Part shown: one piece after another, positions 24,477 through 36,250 of the stretch | Position numbering within the stretch: position 1 is the stretch's first letter | Layout: every line of letters starts with the position of its first letter | NCBI GenBank assembly: GCA_022605405.1 | Contig: JABYQQ010000003.1 | Span: 1,302,001 to 1,366,000, forward strand | Direction of reading: 5' to 3' | From: Earliella scabrosa | Lineage: Eukaryota; Basidiomycota; Agaricomycetes; Polyporales; Polyporaceae | Length of the DNA: 64,000 bases | The notes under the pieces: generated by a model | The model's input: only the letters and a program-made list of their open reading frames with translations | Database searches by the model: none | What the model was told of the DNA's origin: nothing | Program-made: the position numbers and the translations under genes

Positions 24477-27400
24477 ATGCCACAACAGAAGTACTACGCC
24501 GTCCACAATGGCCGGGAGGGCACACAGATCTATCTGACTTGGGATGAGGTGCGTGCGCCGCTGCTGCCTGTCTACAATTGCGCGTGTTCATCATAGTTGG
24601 ACGCGGCCCGTATGTGTTCCAGGCGAAAGTCAATGTGAGTCGATCTATATCGTGCGTCTTGTACGGACCCCTGACCCGCATGCAGGTTAACCGGGTTTCC
24701 GGCGTGATCTACAAGAGTTTTCGGCTGCCGGGGGAGGCGCAGGCATGGTTGCAGGGTATCGCGGACGCGATTCCGCCGAGGGGGCCACTTACGCAGCAGA
24801 GTGAGTCTACTCACCGTTTCTGAGCTTCCTGACAGGCGGATCTCATCACCCCCTCCTCCCTAACCAGACCCTAACCAGCCAGTGCAGCGCGCGCCTCCAG
24901 CTACACACGCCGCCGCGGGACCTTCGCAGGCCGGACCATCGCACGTCCTTGAGATAGATGATGATGATGACGATCTTGTTGAGCACGACGCAATGGAAGT
25001 AGACGACTCCTCCGATATCGAGATCCTTGACGGCCCGCCGCCCCACTTTGCGCAAGCCTCGCGTGCGCGCCCGTCTGCATACCGGCAGCCTGCGCCGCCT
25101 GCAGACGATGACGACGGCTCCTCGGACATTGAGATCTTGGAAGGCCCGCCGCCCAACTTCTCGAGGACTGCCTCGGCTGCTCGGTCCCCGGCACCCAAGC
25201 AAGAAGAAGACAGGCAGCGGACGCCCGCTGTGAACCTGCCGCAGCAAGCGCAAGTACAAGCACAAGCACAGGCGGAGATGCCCAACGGTGCACATGCACA
25301 CGACGCAGAGGAAGACCCTGCGCCGACTGCACCGGCGGGCATGCTCGAGGCGGGGCCGGTGCGCGACTTCCAGCTGTCGCCGGACCAGCTGTACGTGCTC
25401 TCGAAGGTCAAGAACGGCGAGAGCGTGTTCTTCACGGGGTCCGCGGGGACGGGCAAGTCCGTGCTCCTGCGGGAGATCATCAAGGCGTGCGGCGGGAGGC
25501 CGAGCATGAAGCTCGCCGTGACGGCCTCCACGGGGATCGCGTCCGTGAACATCGGCGGGTGCACGCTGCACTCGTGGGCGGGCATCCAGCTCGGGAAGGA
25601 AGATAAGGAGGTGCTCGTGGGCAAGATCCTGGGATTGGAACGCAAGGCGTACAAGGTGGACCAGGAAAGGCGCAAGCAGCTGTGGGCGAGAAAGGCCAGA
25701 GGGGAACAGCTAAGCGGGGAAGATGAGGCCTTCTTGAAGACGGACCCGAAGGACACTGCCAAGTCGAAGTACCTGAAGAGGTGGCAGCAGGTCAAGACGT
25801 TGATCATTGATGAGAGTGCGTGTTGAGCCTGTGTGGGGTGTGGTTTCAACTGACGGTCACGCAGTCTCCATGATTGATGGCAAGCTCTTCGACAAGCTGG
25901 TGAGTGGGCCGGACGGTGTGCGATTGAAGTGGACTGTTCTGATACTACTCGGGTGTTCAGGAATACATTGGACGAAAGCTCAGGGGCAATGGGGCACCTT
26001 TCGGTGGAATCCAGGTAGACAGCGGCCGACGTCTCACTTTCTTTCCTGCGTTGACTCTTGATTTTCACAGCTTGTGCTCTCGGGTGACTTCTGTCAGCTC
26101 CCGCCCGTGCCAGACAAGAGCGCAACCGGTGCTCAGATACCCGCGTGTTTCGCTTTCGATGCGGAGTCGTGGAATCGTTGTGTCGGTGCGCCGATTATCT
26201 TGAGGAGGGTCTTCCGACAGAAGGATCAGAGTGAGTCCCCGAGTACTTTTGGATGCGACATCCATCGTGACTTACCACCGTTGCTTCTTAGAATTCGTCG
26301 ACATGCTGAACGCTATGCGGTTTGGAGAGATGAACGAAGAGATCACCCGCGCCTTCCGTCTCCTCTCGCGCCCAGTCACGTATGACGATGGCATTCTTCC
26401 GACCGAACTGTGAGCCGCAGGCTTTGGTCCTTGGTGTGTTGTGCTCATCGCATATGATAGCTACCCTAAACGGGCCGACGTCGAGCGTGCCAATTCAGTC
26501 CGTCTTTCACAGCTTGAGGGGCGGCCGAGGAACTACAGGGGGACGGACGCCCCCGGTCGCGACGAGACAGGTCGCGAGTTATCCCCGGAGCGCGTCGAGC
26601 GTGCTCTCAAGGACGTCATCGCGCCCAAGGACCTGCCCCTAAAGGTCGGGGCCCAAGTCATGCTGCTGAAGGTGACCGCGTTTGCCATCTCTACCTCTAC
26701 CCGTAAAGGCCTAAGCTCACCTGTGTGTTCCGTCAGAACATCATCCAAGGCGTCCTTGTCAATGGGTCGATTGGCCGGGTCGTAGGCTTCTACCAGCCGC
26801 GCGATGCTGTCGCGATGGGTGCGCAGATTGCCCTTCCTGATAATCGTGACCAGGGCAGGAACGGAGGGGACGAGACCAATGGTCAGGCTCAACAGCAGCC
26901 GCAGCAGCAAGGCGCCCAGAAGAACGGTCACGCTCCAGCACCTGGAGGCGCAGCGCCAGAGCAAGACCCTCAGCGGGAGCAGAAACTGAAGGCGATTATG
27001 GGCCTACAATCTGTCTGGCCTGCCGTGCAGTTCCAGCAAGGACCGCTCATGCTGTGCGTGCCGCTTTCGTTCGAGGTCATCAACGCCGACGGGGACATCG
27101 AGGCGGTCCGCGAGCAGGTGAGCGGGTCCGAATTGTTGGTAGTGGCTGTCGAAGGTTGATGTGGACGTTGTCGAAGGTGCCCTTGATACTCGCATGGGCA
27201 TTGAGCATCCACAAGTCGCAAGGCCAGACGCTGGAGCGTGTCAAAGTCGATCTCAGCCAGATCTTCGAGAAGGGGCAGGGTGCGTGAAATCGTTCTTTCC
27301 CCGCGCGTGCACGCCATCTCAACCTTCGCGAAATTCGGATGCAGCTTACGTCGCGCTTTCGCGGGCGACGCGCATGGAGACCCTTCAAGTCCTCAACTTC

Positions 27401-27591
27401 GATCCGGCGAAGTGAGTCCGTGCTGTCAATGCGATGAGTTCATTGGTCCTGACCGAGTGTCTCGTAGGGTTCGTGCCCATCCTCGCGTTTTGGATTGGAT
27501 GTCCCAGCACATGGACACCATGCCCAGACTGCCATATATCCCGGACGACGACGTAGATGAAGAACTGGAGTTTTGGGGCGAGGATCTCTAG
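24477..27591 (+). CDS. PIF1-family DNA helicase with N-terminal RNase H1-type hybrid-binding domain
   Basis: Starts [20 protein letters not shown]; then come TWDE, a 12-nt micro-exon (24623-24634, AKVN) and [12 protein letters not shown]. This is the RNase H1 N-terminal/viroplasmin fold that binds RNA:DNA hybrids. An acidic linker has two near-identical [12 protein letters not shown] and [12 protein letters not shown] motifs that look like SUMO-interaction motifs. The helicase begins [14 protein letters not shown], with Walker [12 protein letters not shown] (about 25437-25469), [13 protein letters not shown], motif II LIIDE joined over an intron to [19 protein letters not shown], then [14 protein letters not shown] and [13 protein letters not shown]. 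The C-terminus ends FWGEDL. PIF1 enzymes unwind G-quadruplexes and hybrids and act at telomeres and replication forks. Many introns. Confidence 0.93.
25003..25160 (+). repeat. Two SIM-like SSDIEIL repeats
   Basis: Two copies of a 12-14-residue motif (SSDIEIL followed by D or E and GPPPxF) lie 36 codons apart in an Asp-rich linker. Hydrophobic I-E-I-L flanked by acidic residues matches the consensus of SUMO-interaction motifs; binding itself is inferred. Confidence 0.6.
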
Positions 27592-28316
27592 CGTTTTACC
27601 TCCTGGGTTCATGGATCTATACTTTGGTCTTGCTTTGATCAGCATCAGCTACCTCCGCTTTCCGCATCTACCGCGGCATCTCTGCATACATGTATTGTTG
27701 TTAGACTCTGTACCTCACTCTCAATGTGTACTCACCACGGTCACCGTGCAATCGAATCGAATTCTGCTCGAAGTTGGACATTCAGACTGGCATCCAAAGC
27801 TATATGCTACATACTCTTCCTCGTGGGTTTACCAAGTCGCAACGGGGCGAGGCGGTTGGAACCCTGGCGGAACGACCCTCTGCAGCAGAGCTAGCATCAC
27901 ATGAGGCAGTAGGCGGACGGACCAGTTATGGAGGAATGCAGCAATCACCCAGCAGAAGGATGCGACTCGCGGCCAGATGTACAAGCGAAACAAACAAGTC
28001 GGCGGTAGATTCGTACAACACATACGCTACTAAGTAAAGTACGAGTAACACAAGCCATTACATGGTATCATAGACCGAGATCGCGAACAGCCGCAAATAA
28101 CCCAACGCAGGCACCATCATCAGCGTCACAGCGCAGAAAAACCGCACCACATTCGTAGAGCTACAGTCCCGGAACAAACACCTACTCAAAACACCCCCAA
28201 ACGCCCGTTCGTCAAATCATCGTCGTCTCGCTCGTCAAAGTATTCGTCAGTGCAGTGAGATGTCCAAGAGAGATCAACAAAGGTTAAATATAAGAGTAGG
28301 TTTCGCGAACACAGAA
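27592..28316. other. Intergenic 3' flanks of the convergent PIF1-fusion and RhoGAP genes
   Basis: 725 bp between two convergent genes. It is less GC-rich than the coding DNA and presumably holds both 3' UTRs. No RNA gene or repeat is recognised. Confidence 0.4.
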
Positions 28317-31300
28317 TCAATCAGAGCCTTTCGGTCCGTGCACGGAACGCTTGCTGGGGCTCGACTGTCCTGAATGTCCTGAATGCGACGAGGATGGCGA
28401 CGGCGTCGCGGAGGCAAACGCTGCCGCCGCAGCTGTCGACGACATCTCCATGCCCGAGTCGTGAGACTGGCTGTGCACAGACGGGGGAGGGGAGAAAAGG
28501 TCGGTGGGCGCGCTGTCGGTAACCTTCTCCGGGAACTGGATATCCGACGAGGGTATCTGGCGAGAAGACCGCTTCGAAGACGGCTCTCGCGAGTGCGACT
28601 CCGGCGCGATCCCAGATGTCGGGGCTGTGCTCGTCGTGAACGTGGAAGTGCCGGAAGCAGAAGACAGAGAAGGCTCCTCGCCCAATCGTGGTGGTAGAGG
28701 TGGGGGTAACGAACTCGAGCTCCCGTTCACGCTTCCTTCTTGTGACGGTGCGGCGCTGGTTTGCGGGGTTGGGACGCGGACAACCTCGTCGAAGAACTGC
28801 CCTGCACGTATACTGGGAGGCTGCCGTGCGGGCGAGCTGGCATGCGGTCCGGCGCGGAGTGAAGGATGTATGCTGTTCGTGGGGCGGGGTGGGAGTTGGG
28901 GAGTGAAGTCCTGAGGCGGCTGAAGGATCGGGCGTGGTGCATCAACAGAGGATCGAGGAGTGGATGTGGAGGGCGTCTTCTGATGACCACGCTTGCGAGG
29001 TGATGTCGGCACAGGCGGAGGTGGCATGTTGGACACCTTCGTATGCGTCGATCCGTAGGTGACCGGAGCGGCAGGTTCATTGAGTGGCGCTGCAGGCAGT
29101 GGGGGCGACCCACTTCCACTCGGTTGGAAGAGTATATGCGCATGGGTGATGAGATCCTCCATCAATGAGTCCTAGAGCGGTGGTCAACCGGTGTAACTCC
29201 GACTATATTCGCAATCACCATACCTTCCAGGACTGTATGCTCAGAATATCAACGCTCTTTGGGATCTCGTCCTCACCGAAGATGACTGAGCCGAAGACAA
29301 TCGCAAGGTTCTTGGGATCCATCTTGTTCTTGTCAGAATGTGATGCTACTCGTGCAAGATGCTCGACGAGCGCCTTCAAAGTGGACTGATGGATCGCAGG
29401 CAATCGGCGAATCTTGGAACGGAGGAACGCAAAGTTGCTGGCAACATGTTCATCTAAACAGCGACATGAGGAATCATACACCCCGCGCGAAAGACAGGGG
29501 CTACTGACCAATTCCTTCAGTATGTTGTATCCGATCCTGGAGCGGGAACTTGAACACAGGCTCAGGCAAATCGCGTAGATACATCTGGAATAAGGGGTGA
29601 CATCACGACACCAGTGTGCGCGCACAGACGTGGCTACACACCTTCAGGAAGGACGACACACAATAAACATCATCGATGGCAGGGTTGAAAGTGAACGCTG
29701 ACTCGTTGCGTTCAATCTTGTGTTGTAGCTGAAGTTCTACGTCAGCTGCTGACGCTCGCTCGTTTGGGTCGATATCCACACACCTCTTGAACAGCTGCAT
29801 GCCTGCCCGATACCTGTAAGAATGTGTGATTAGTTGCTCGGTGAGAAACGAACTACCGTACGCACTCGATAGATCCCCTCGGCATCCAAGCCACGCTTAT
29901 CGATATCCTCGATGCAGATCCTGATGATCTTCGGGATATCGCCGTCCGATAGCCCTCGTGCAGTGGCATAGTCGACCAGACTGACTCCAAAGATCAAGTC
30001 CTTGCACTCGCCCACGTTGTAGTTGTAGTAGTATACGGGCTTGGGCGTGATCGCCGCAATCAGACGCGGGATGTTGGACGCTAATGCAGCGCTGTCCCTC
30101 TGAGGCGATATCTTCTCAACCATGACTCGGCCATGTTCACAGAGTTGGTTCTGCGTAGCTGCTGCAGCGCTATTTTGTAGGGACTGTCAGCGAAGCAGAG
30201 TGGGATATCGTATAGTGCAACTCACACCAGGCTGTCTGTATAAACCTCAAGAGCCTTCTTCATGGTCTCGGATGACTCGCGGACGAATGCTTCCAGCGAC
30301 TACGAATGTGCGTTCAGCATGTCGGGTTTCGATACGCACGGTGGATCAAATCGTACCTTGAAGCCCGACTCGAGGATCTTGACCCTCCGTATACGGAGGG
30401 TCTCCAAGAAATGGACGCCCTTGCGATACTCCTTGTCTGTTATCAGGCCAACTATGAGTAGGCAGGTAAGTGAGACGCAAGGTTCAGACTAACCAGCCTC
30501 ATCTGCCTCGCGCTTTGCGCGCACCTGGCGCAATGTGTTATCATTCCGAGCGCCATCTCGATCCAAGAAGGTCATGAGCTGGTTCAACTGCCGCTTGCCC
30601 TGGTGTGCCAGGTCTTGTAGGGCGGTGGAGGTCGCCGACGCCGAGGGAGATCGATTTCTGTGCGCGCTCTGGGATGGGCGGCGGTCGAGTGGGCGCAAAG
30701 GCTGAGGTCCGGTGACGACAGGCCGCGTCCCGTTTGCACCGTTTGAATGCGGCTTGTGCAAGGGATTCACGGTCTCTTGCGGGGACGTAGGAGATGTAGC
30801 GTTCGCGTTTGCTGCCGCTGCCGCCGCGGACTTGTACTCCTGCAACGGCGAGGGCGACGGAGATGGAGGACATGAACGGGGAATGGACACGGGCCGCCAC
30901 ATATCGGTACACGCACCTCAGCCTCCTGGCACTTCTTCAAGTACGTCCGCTTGAGCCTGGGGAGGACGTTATCTGCATAGTCTGAGTGAGCGGTCACCGC
31001 GTCCTTCACGTCCTCCCGGATGCGCTTGCGGATACGATCTTGCTCCTCCTGTTACATGGCCGTCTCGCACGCGGGACCCTACACACACGAAGCGGGACAC
31101 GCACCTTGAAGTTCGCAAGCGGCTCAATGACATGCGCCCCCAACGTCTCCAGAAACGCTGTGTGGGTACCGGCCTCTATCCGTCCCCGTCCGGTTGAATT
31201 GCAATCTCTCCGAAGAACGGCAGGTCGGACGCACCTCGCTCGACGTTGTCCGTTATCTCGTTCCACGTCACTCTGGTCGTGCTCAGCTCGATCCGGTCGT

Positions 31301-31615
31301 CCATGTATGCGTCGATGGACTTGGACTTGCGATGGAGCTTGAGCAAGGCCGCAACGCTGAAGTGCCCCGAGTTCAGGACGCCGCCACCTCTGGCGATCGG
31401 AGTGGACTCACTATTGCTCCTCAATTCGTTTCCTGTGCGGCTCTTCAGAGGCATGACGCAGCGAGCGAGGGCGCGAACACGTACCTTTCCTGAAAGAAGG
31501 CGAGATAGGACTCGCTAAGGACCTTAAGATGCATCTCGAAGAGCGCCGTCGCGCCCTGGGCCGCGTCCACAGACGGCGCCCTGGCGGCCGCGGCGGCCTC
31601 CGCGGTGGAGGACAT
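28317..31615 (-). CDS. F-BAR and RhoGAP domain protein (Rgd1-like)
   Basis: GTPase-activating protein for Rho-type GTPases, with a membrane-curving F-BAR domain; yeast homologues act in polarity and cell-wall signalling. Exon 1 begins MSSTAEAAAAARAPSVDAAQ and runs into F-BAR helices (LFEMHLKVLSESYLAFF; LETLGAHVIEPLANFK; KSIDAYMDDRIELSTTRVTW). The RhoGAP domain starts near 30020 (FGVSLVDYATARGLSDGDIP) and continues with RICIEDIDKRGLDAEGIYR (arginine-finger region), RYRAGMQLFKR, FLKMYLRDLPEPVFKFPL, NFAFLRSKIRRLPAIHQST and MDPKNLAIVFGSVIF. A Pro/Ser-rich tail of about 280 residues ends GPKGSD. At least eight short introns interrupt it. Confidence 0.93.
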
Positions 31616-32054
31616 GATTGCAGAGAATGTAGGGGTAGCAGGTGGATGGGGGGAGGGGAGAGAGGGAGTACGCGCACAGGGAAGGAGAGCTTAAGGAGCG
31701 AAGCAGCTGGAGCACAACTCGGACTGCCAAATGGGCGTCTCTGCGGAGATCAACGTGCACGTGGCAAGACGTCACATGCAGACGCACAACCCTTCGCCAA
31801 CAGAGGCGCCCGTGCTCTCCAACGCGTTTCGATACCGTTCGCGCTCAGCTACACTGCCCACAGTGCCCAGTGCCCAAGTACTCATACTCCCAGTACTCCG
31901 AGTGCCAAGGCATCGACAGCCTGCATTGCAATGTCATCGCTGTTTCGGTATGGGGCAATATGAACAAGCTGCGTGGGAGCTACAGGAGTAACAACGGAGA
32001 GGTGTGTACTATCACCGCGCGTGATGACTGGAGGAGAGCGTTGGAAACATGGAG
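31616..32054. other. Promoter side of the RhoGAP gene and left edge of the accessory region
   Basis: Contains a purine-rich stretch (31640-31670) upstream of the RhoGAP start. No supported gene. Homology to the duplicated segment starts at about 32055. Confidence 0.4.
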
Positions 32055-32256
32055 CAATGCGATATGTCCGTGGAACCACATAGGGATGTTTGCGTACTAA
32101 TGCCGCATGTGTCAGGTCATAAACTCGTCTGCTTGGATTCAATCTCTGCGGACGAGAAGGGGAGTATCAGCACAGCGATTCCGGAGTTCGTCGGACTTCA
32201 AGCTTCAAGTTCAACTTTCAACCTCAAGCACTTGCTGTCCGAACTGAATCAGCGCT
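32055..32256 (-). repeat. Copy 1 of the kinase 3'-end repeat
   Basis: About 200 bp related to 34088-34290, 54400-54600 and 56401-56603; the last is the true 3' end of the intact kinase gene. It keeps signatures such as the run ending CCGAAC-x-AAATCAGCGCT. Confidence 0.7.
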
Positions 32257-32598
32257 CTCTGCTTGGGAGTCCCCGTCGCTCAGGCGGGACGGAACAGTGT
32301 GGTACTTGGGTGTCCCGGTCGCTGCAGTCGGAGGGTACGTCTCAGTAAGTGTCAGTGCAGCCTGGCAGATCCAAATTGAGTCATTCCGCAGTGCAAGATC
32401 TAGAGGGGCAGCACAGCGTCGGATGCACGGGCAAATGTGATCAACGTTGCGGAATCGTCTGGATCCGCCATTCATCCTCGTACAACAGGAGCTCTCTCCT
32501 AGACGCCGTGGTATGTTGTATAGTATATAAGCAGCTCTAACGATCGCCGTTCATTACTTGAACAGCAAACTTGACGTCGCGCCTACACCATCGCTCCC
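32257..32598. other. Upstream region of the left HNH-like gene
   Basis: Shared with 54601-54910, so it is part of the duplicated unit. The left copy has about 50 extra bases near 32500-32550. It presumably contains the gene's promoter. A TATATAAG at about 32522-32530 lies about 70 bp upstream of the ATG. Confidence 0.45.
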
Positions 32599-33880
32599 AT
32601 GTCCTATCAGACTCACCCTCCGGCTCGTGAAGCAGCCTTGCGGCGCACGGTCCTCGAAGTCACAAAATCCGCCATCTTGGACAACACCTTGAGGCATCGG
32701 TATCACGCCTACCTCGCCGTGTTGGACCACCCCGATAACGCGGACTACCAACTACTCATGAATGAGCATGAACGCCGCGGCAAGTTCTACGGGCCGTCTT
32801 TCTTCCGGGGCAGGACCGAAGACGTATTCCACTTGATGCGCAGCGCTGCTTCGACGTTCGGGGCGACCGGTGGCTCACGCTACGTATGTGCAGCAGTTGC
32901 GGTACACGCATGGGCGGCTGGCGGCTCACCTCCGAAATTTGGGGAGACGGCGCGGAAGAGTATCGCGCGGGCACTGCATGGCCTTGCACGTCAATGGGTG
33001 CATGCTATGCTTCAATTGACTTGTAAAGCACTCTCCTCCTTCGCACCATACTAAGCACTGACACGACAAAACAGGTCTTTACAGCGACGCTGAAGTCGAC
33101 GCTGACTTCATCAGGTATGGCTCGGGACCTTCGAGTCGCCCAAGTAGCACGGATCGCGATCGCGAGCGCAAGGCAAATGCGTATGACGTGAGTATGAGCC
33201 TGGCTGCTCCGATGCAAGTGCTCACGGAATGTGGTGGTAGGTTATGGTACGAGACGGGTTCACTTGCCCTGTGACTGGGCAAGCACCGTCCAAGGGTGGC
33301 GGCACTCCAGTTCCAGTTTATATCCTCAAGAAACTTGTCACCCAAAGCATGGTACGATCTATAGTACCCACGAGTGAATGCCCTGTCCGGCTGACATCCG
33401 TCTATTCGAACAAGGACGACCCCTCCAACGCCCGTTGTATTGACTTGTTGTCACACTTCTGCCAGTGTAGCGATCCAACCTTCAACGTCATCAGCCCGCG
33501 TAATACGCTCCTGCTGGAGTCGAGCCTCCAATATCAATTCAAAATCGCTGGCTTCATATTTGTGGCCACTGAGGTACGCAGTCTCACACACCCGTATCTA
33601 TGCCTAAATTGACGTTCTGACTGTTTGACTGACTCCACAACGGCAGGTACCAAATCGGTACAAAATCGTCCCTACTCGGTCCACAGAGTACTTCATCACC
33701 ATGCTGAAAACCCGATGGAATAATCAAGGCTATGTCACCTTCACCGACCATACCTGCAAACCTGGCGCAAGCACACCCCTTCCCAGCGCCGAGCTCCTGC
33801 GAGCGCACGCGATGCTCACGACGGTGCTTAGAGGCACCGTCCTCCTCTCTGAGGAAGACCAGGACAAGTTTTTCGGGTAA
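32599..33880 (+). CDS. HNH-like (HNH_2-type) protein, catalytic histidines apparently lost, left copy
   Basis: Begins MSYQTHPPAREAALRRTVLE. Four introns are inferred: from about 33025, at 33188-33240, at 33356-33419, and one before VPNRYKIVPTRSTEYF. The core reads VMVRDGFTCPVTGQ, then PVPVYILKK, then FNVISPRNTLLLESSLQYQF and IFVATE. This spacing (Cys-x-Val-Thr-Gly; a hydrophobic block where AHI is usual; N-x-SPRN-LLL; then the L-H-x-x-F region) matches the fungal HNH_2 family. The expected His residues read Tyr and Gln, so nuclease activity is doubtful. The frame is otherwise intact, ending KFFG. The assignment is by pattern only and the role is unknown. Confidence 0.6.
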
Positions 33881-34087
33881 AGTTTTCGGGGGCCAACCCC
33901 GGCCAAGGTTGCCAAGCGTGGGTTGTTGCCCTGTCAGACAGTTTCCGGTTGTCTATGATGCAGCGATTCTACCACAGTTGCGTGTCCAGCGATAGCGACA
34001 TGAGTGAGTGGGGCATTGTAAATGTATGGTATTCTACTCCTACAAAAATACTGCGCGTGATTACCGGAGAGGTTGTGCCATAGAGTG

Positions 34088-34290
34088 ATAGGAAAGGTCC
34101 TTGGAGCTACATAGGGATGCTTGTGTACTGATACAGCGTATGTCAGGTCATAACTACGTTTGCTTGAATTCTGCGGGCGAGAAGGAAAGTATCAGCACAG
34201 CCATTTGCGGTGTCGTCAGAAGCAAAGTGCACTCATTGTGCACTCACGCGACATCGTCCGGCTCGCTGTCCGAACCAAATCAGCGCTTAT
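34088..34290 (-). repeat. Copy 2 of the kinase 3'-end repeat
   Basis: Aligns with 56401-56603 and leads directly into the decayed kinase copy; it marks the 3' end of that remnant. Confidence 0.75.
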
Positions 34291-35505
34291 ACAGCATGCA
34301 CTGTGTGACCCAAGACCGCCTCAAACGACCTCGCGCTCGTCGACGTCGGCATCAGCGGCTGCGCGCCCACGTCCGCCTTCTCCTTCTCGGTTTCCGACGT
34401 GTCCACTTTCCCCGCGGGTTTCCGGGCCGCCACCGCTTCCCAGGCTGCAACCTCAGGGACGCGGCTGGCAGCGGTGTGCAGCGCGACAGGGGCGAGCTCG
34501 ATGATGACGTCGCCGACACCGAGGACCAGGAGGACGTCGCGGGCGACGAGGACGGTGCTAGCGCCCGGGTCGTAGATGCAAGAGAGTAGTGCACGTTCAG
34601 TGTCGCAAACTGTGCGCTCTTAGGTTAAACACTAACTGCGATGATCCCGTTCGTGTCTGTTCCATAGGCGTGGTCTTGGTCCTAGTCGCGATCCGTGTCA
34701 GGGGACTCCTCGCCCGGCACTTCTTGCACGATGACCTCCTGTATCGAGTGCACGGTGGAGGAGCGGGGCGACTGACCTCGGGAATGGTGGAGAGACTGGT
34801 GCGACCTGAGTGCGACCCGGAACGGCTATGGGAGTGCCAGCTGCGCCCCCCGGACTCCAGTGTTGTCGTCTTCACCACGTATGCCAGACTCTTGCCTTCA
34901 ATACGAACGTGCTCATCGACAGATGATCTGCTGCACTCTCGGGGTCGGCACGGTCCTCTTGAATCTTCGCCCCTTCCGTCCTCCATCTCGAACACGCCGT
35001 CCTGCGGAAGAAGCTTCAATATGGCCGACGGTGATAGCTGTAGTAGACAGACGTCGTGGGCGACGCAGGCAAGCTGATCGAGAACTCCCAACTCTCCATC
35101 GTGGCATGTGTCAAGATCGAGGGCTGCTTCCTGCGCTCCTCGCGCTGCGTCAGCGGTGGCAGGCCCTTCAAGATCGTGCTGCACAGCCTATAGCTCGGCT
35201 TCCGCGCGCCCCGGAAGAAGCTCATCTGGAGCAGCTCCGAGTCCAACGCGCTCGGCCTCTTCGGCGGGTCCTAGCAAGTTGCAGCAAAGTTGCGGAGACA
35301 ATCTCCGCGAACGCGGCGCTTGAGTACCGATGGGGGCCGCTCGAGCTGCGCGGCGCCTACTAGGCCTCAGTGACTACACCAGGAGCCCGGCGCTCTCTCA
35401 GGCCTCAGGCCTCAGGCCTCAGCGCTCAAGCTGCAGGCCTCCGAGTCCTCGGCGAGCTCTATGATAGCTATCGCGGTGATCCCGAACAACCAGACACAGG
35501 ATAGA
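34231..35505 (-). pseudogene. Decayed, 5'-truncated copy of the STE20/FRAY-type kinase gene
   Basis: Reading leftward, the sequence parallels the C-terminal half of the intact kinase gene at 56535-57765: MSFFRGARKPSY, LPPLTQR, then the Arg/Ser/His-rich tail and EVIVQEVPGES-like segments can be followed, but in three different frames with stops. The catalytic loop, Gly-loop and exon 1 are absent. Homology ends at about 35505 inside the region encoding the ITAIELAQG helix. Small insertions include a roughly 50-bp stretch near 35350-35445 with short AGGCCTC repeats. It cannot encode an active kinase. Confidence 0.8.
35395..35445. repeat. Short AGGCCTC tandem repeat
   Basis: Four or more imperfect copies of a 7-bp unit (AGGCCTC) within the decayed kinase copy; absent from the intact copy. 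Confidence 0.7.
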
Positions 35506-36250
35506 TCTCAGCGTACCTGAACCGGAAGATGGTAAAACATCCTGGAAAATAACTCTGATTGTCTTTACAGGATCTGCATCGAGGTATGGCATGAAGCTCA
35601 CGAAAGCCCTTTGTACTAGTAGATACTAGAGATCACCAGACAAACACCATGAAGTCGCTGATGTGCAATACCTGTACGAAGAGTTTTACAGAATCTTGGT
35701 CAGAGTATGATAAACATAAGTTGTTTTAGTGTGATATTTACCGTACTCCGGCCAAGGTACTTATGCTGAGTCAGACCTGTCATACTACTTGCTTCCTTTG
35801 TCTCTACTGACGATCTTGCTATGGGTGGGCAACCTGACAACGTACAACCCGGCGCACATGGCCGACTAACAACTTCGGACACTGAGATGAACAGAGAACG
35901 GGGTGGAATATCGGCCCTCGCCGGTGAAGGCAAGGTGAAGGTCTGTCCCGAGGCTTCGCTGCTACGGTCACAGTTGAGCCCTTCAAATTGTGGCGGCGGC
36001 GCAGAAGGCATGTCAACCCAGGTCTCCCAGATGTTTATATAGCTACTCAATCTGCGTCTGATGCGAATCCCGTCTGTTCAGTGTCCCAGGACTGTCGAGC
36101 TCGCTGCCCTCCTGCCCCACTGTCACTCAGTACGTCACTGCGAGTCCCCGCCCGATGTTCACAGGACATCCACGCTGATGCTCCTTCGCATCGCCGTTCA
36201 GTACTTAGTCCTCGCCTACGAATCTCGACTCGTTGTCGCAGTCTAATAGT
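35506..36250. other. Region upstream of the disrupted MLKL-like gene
   Basis: 745 bp, lower GC than the surroundings, with no supported gene. It should contain the promoter of the following + strand gene; no convincing TATA box is identified. Confidence 0.4.

Larger units (their letters stand above)
32055..35505. repeat. Left copy of segmental duplication (HNH-like gene plus decayed kinase)
   Basis: It aligns by eye with 54400-57765 in the same order and orientation: a kinase 3'-end fragment, a roughly 0.3-kb block, the HNH-like gene, then kinase sequence. Divergence is clear but moderate: the HNH-like proteins differ at many residues while their introns keep position. The kinase portion has decayed here. 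Confidence 0.8.

Noticed and set aside
24860..26125. 421-residue reverse-strand frame over the PIF1-fusion gene
   Set aside because: It is the antisense of the conserved helicase exons, and its Ser/Arg/Cys-rich composition is a by-product of GC-rich codon use. Same for 4813-5799 and 40897-42183.
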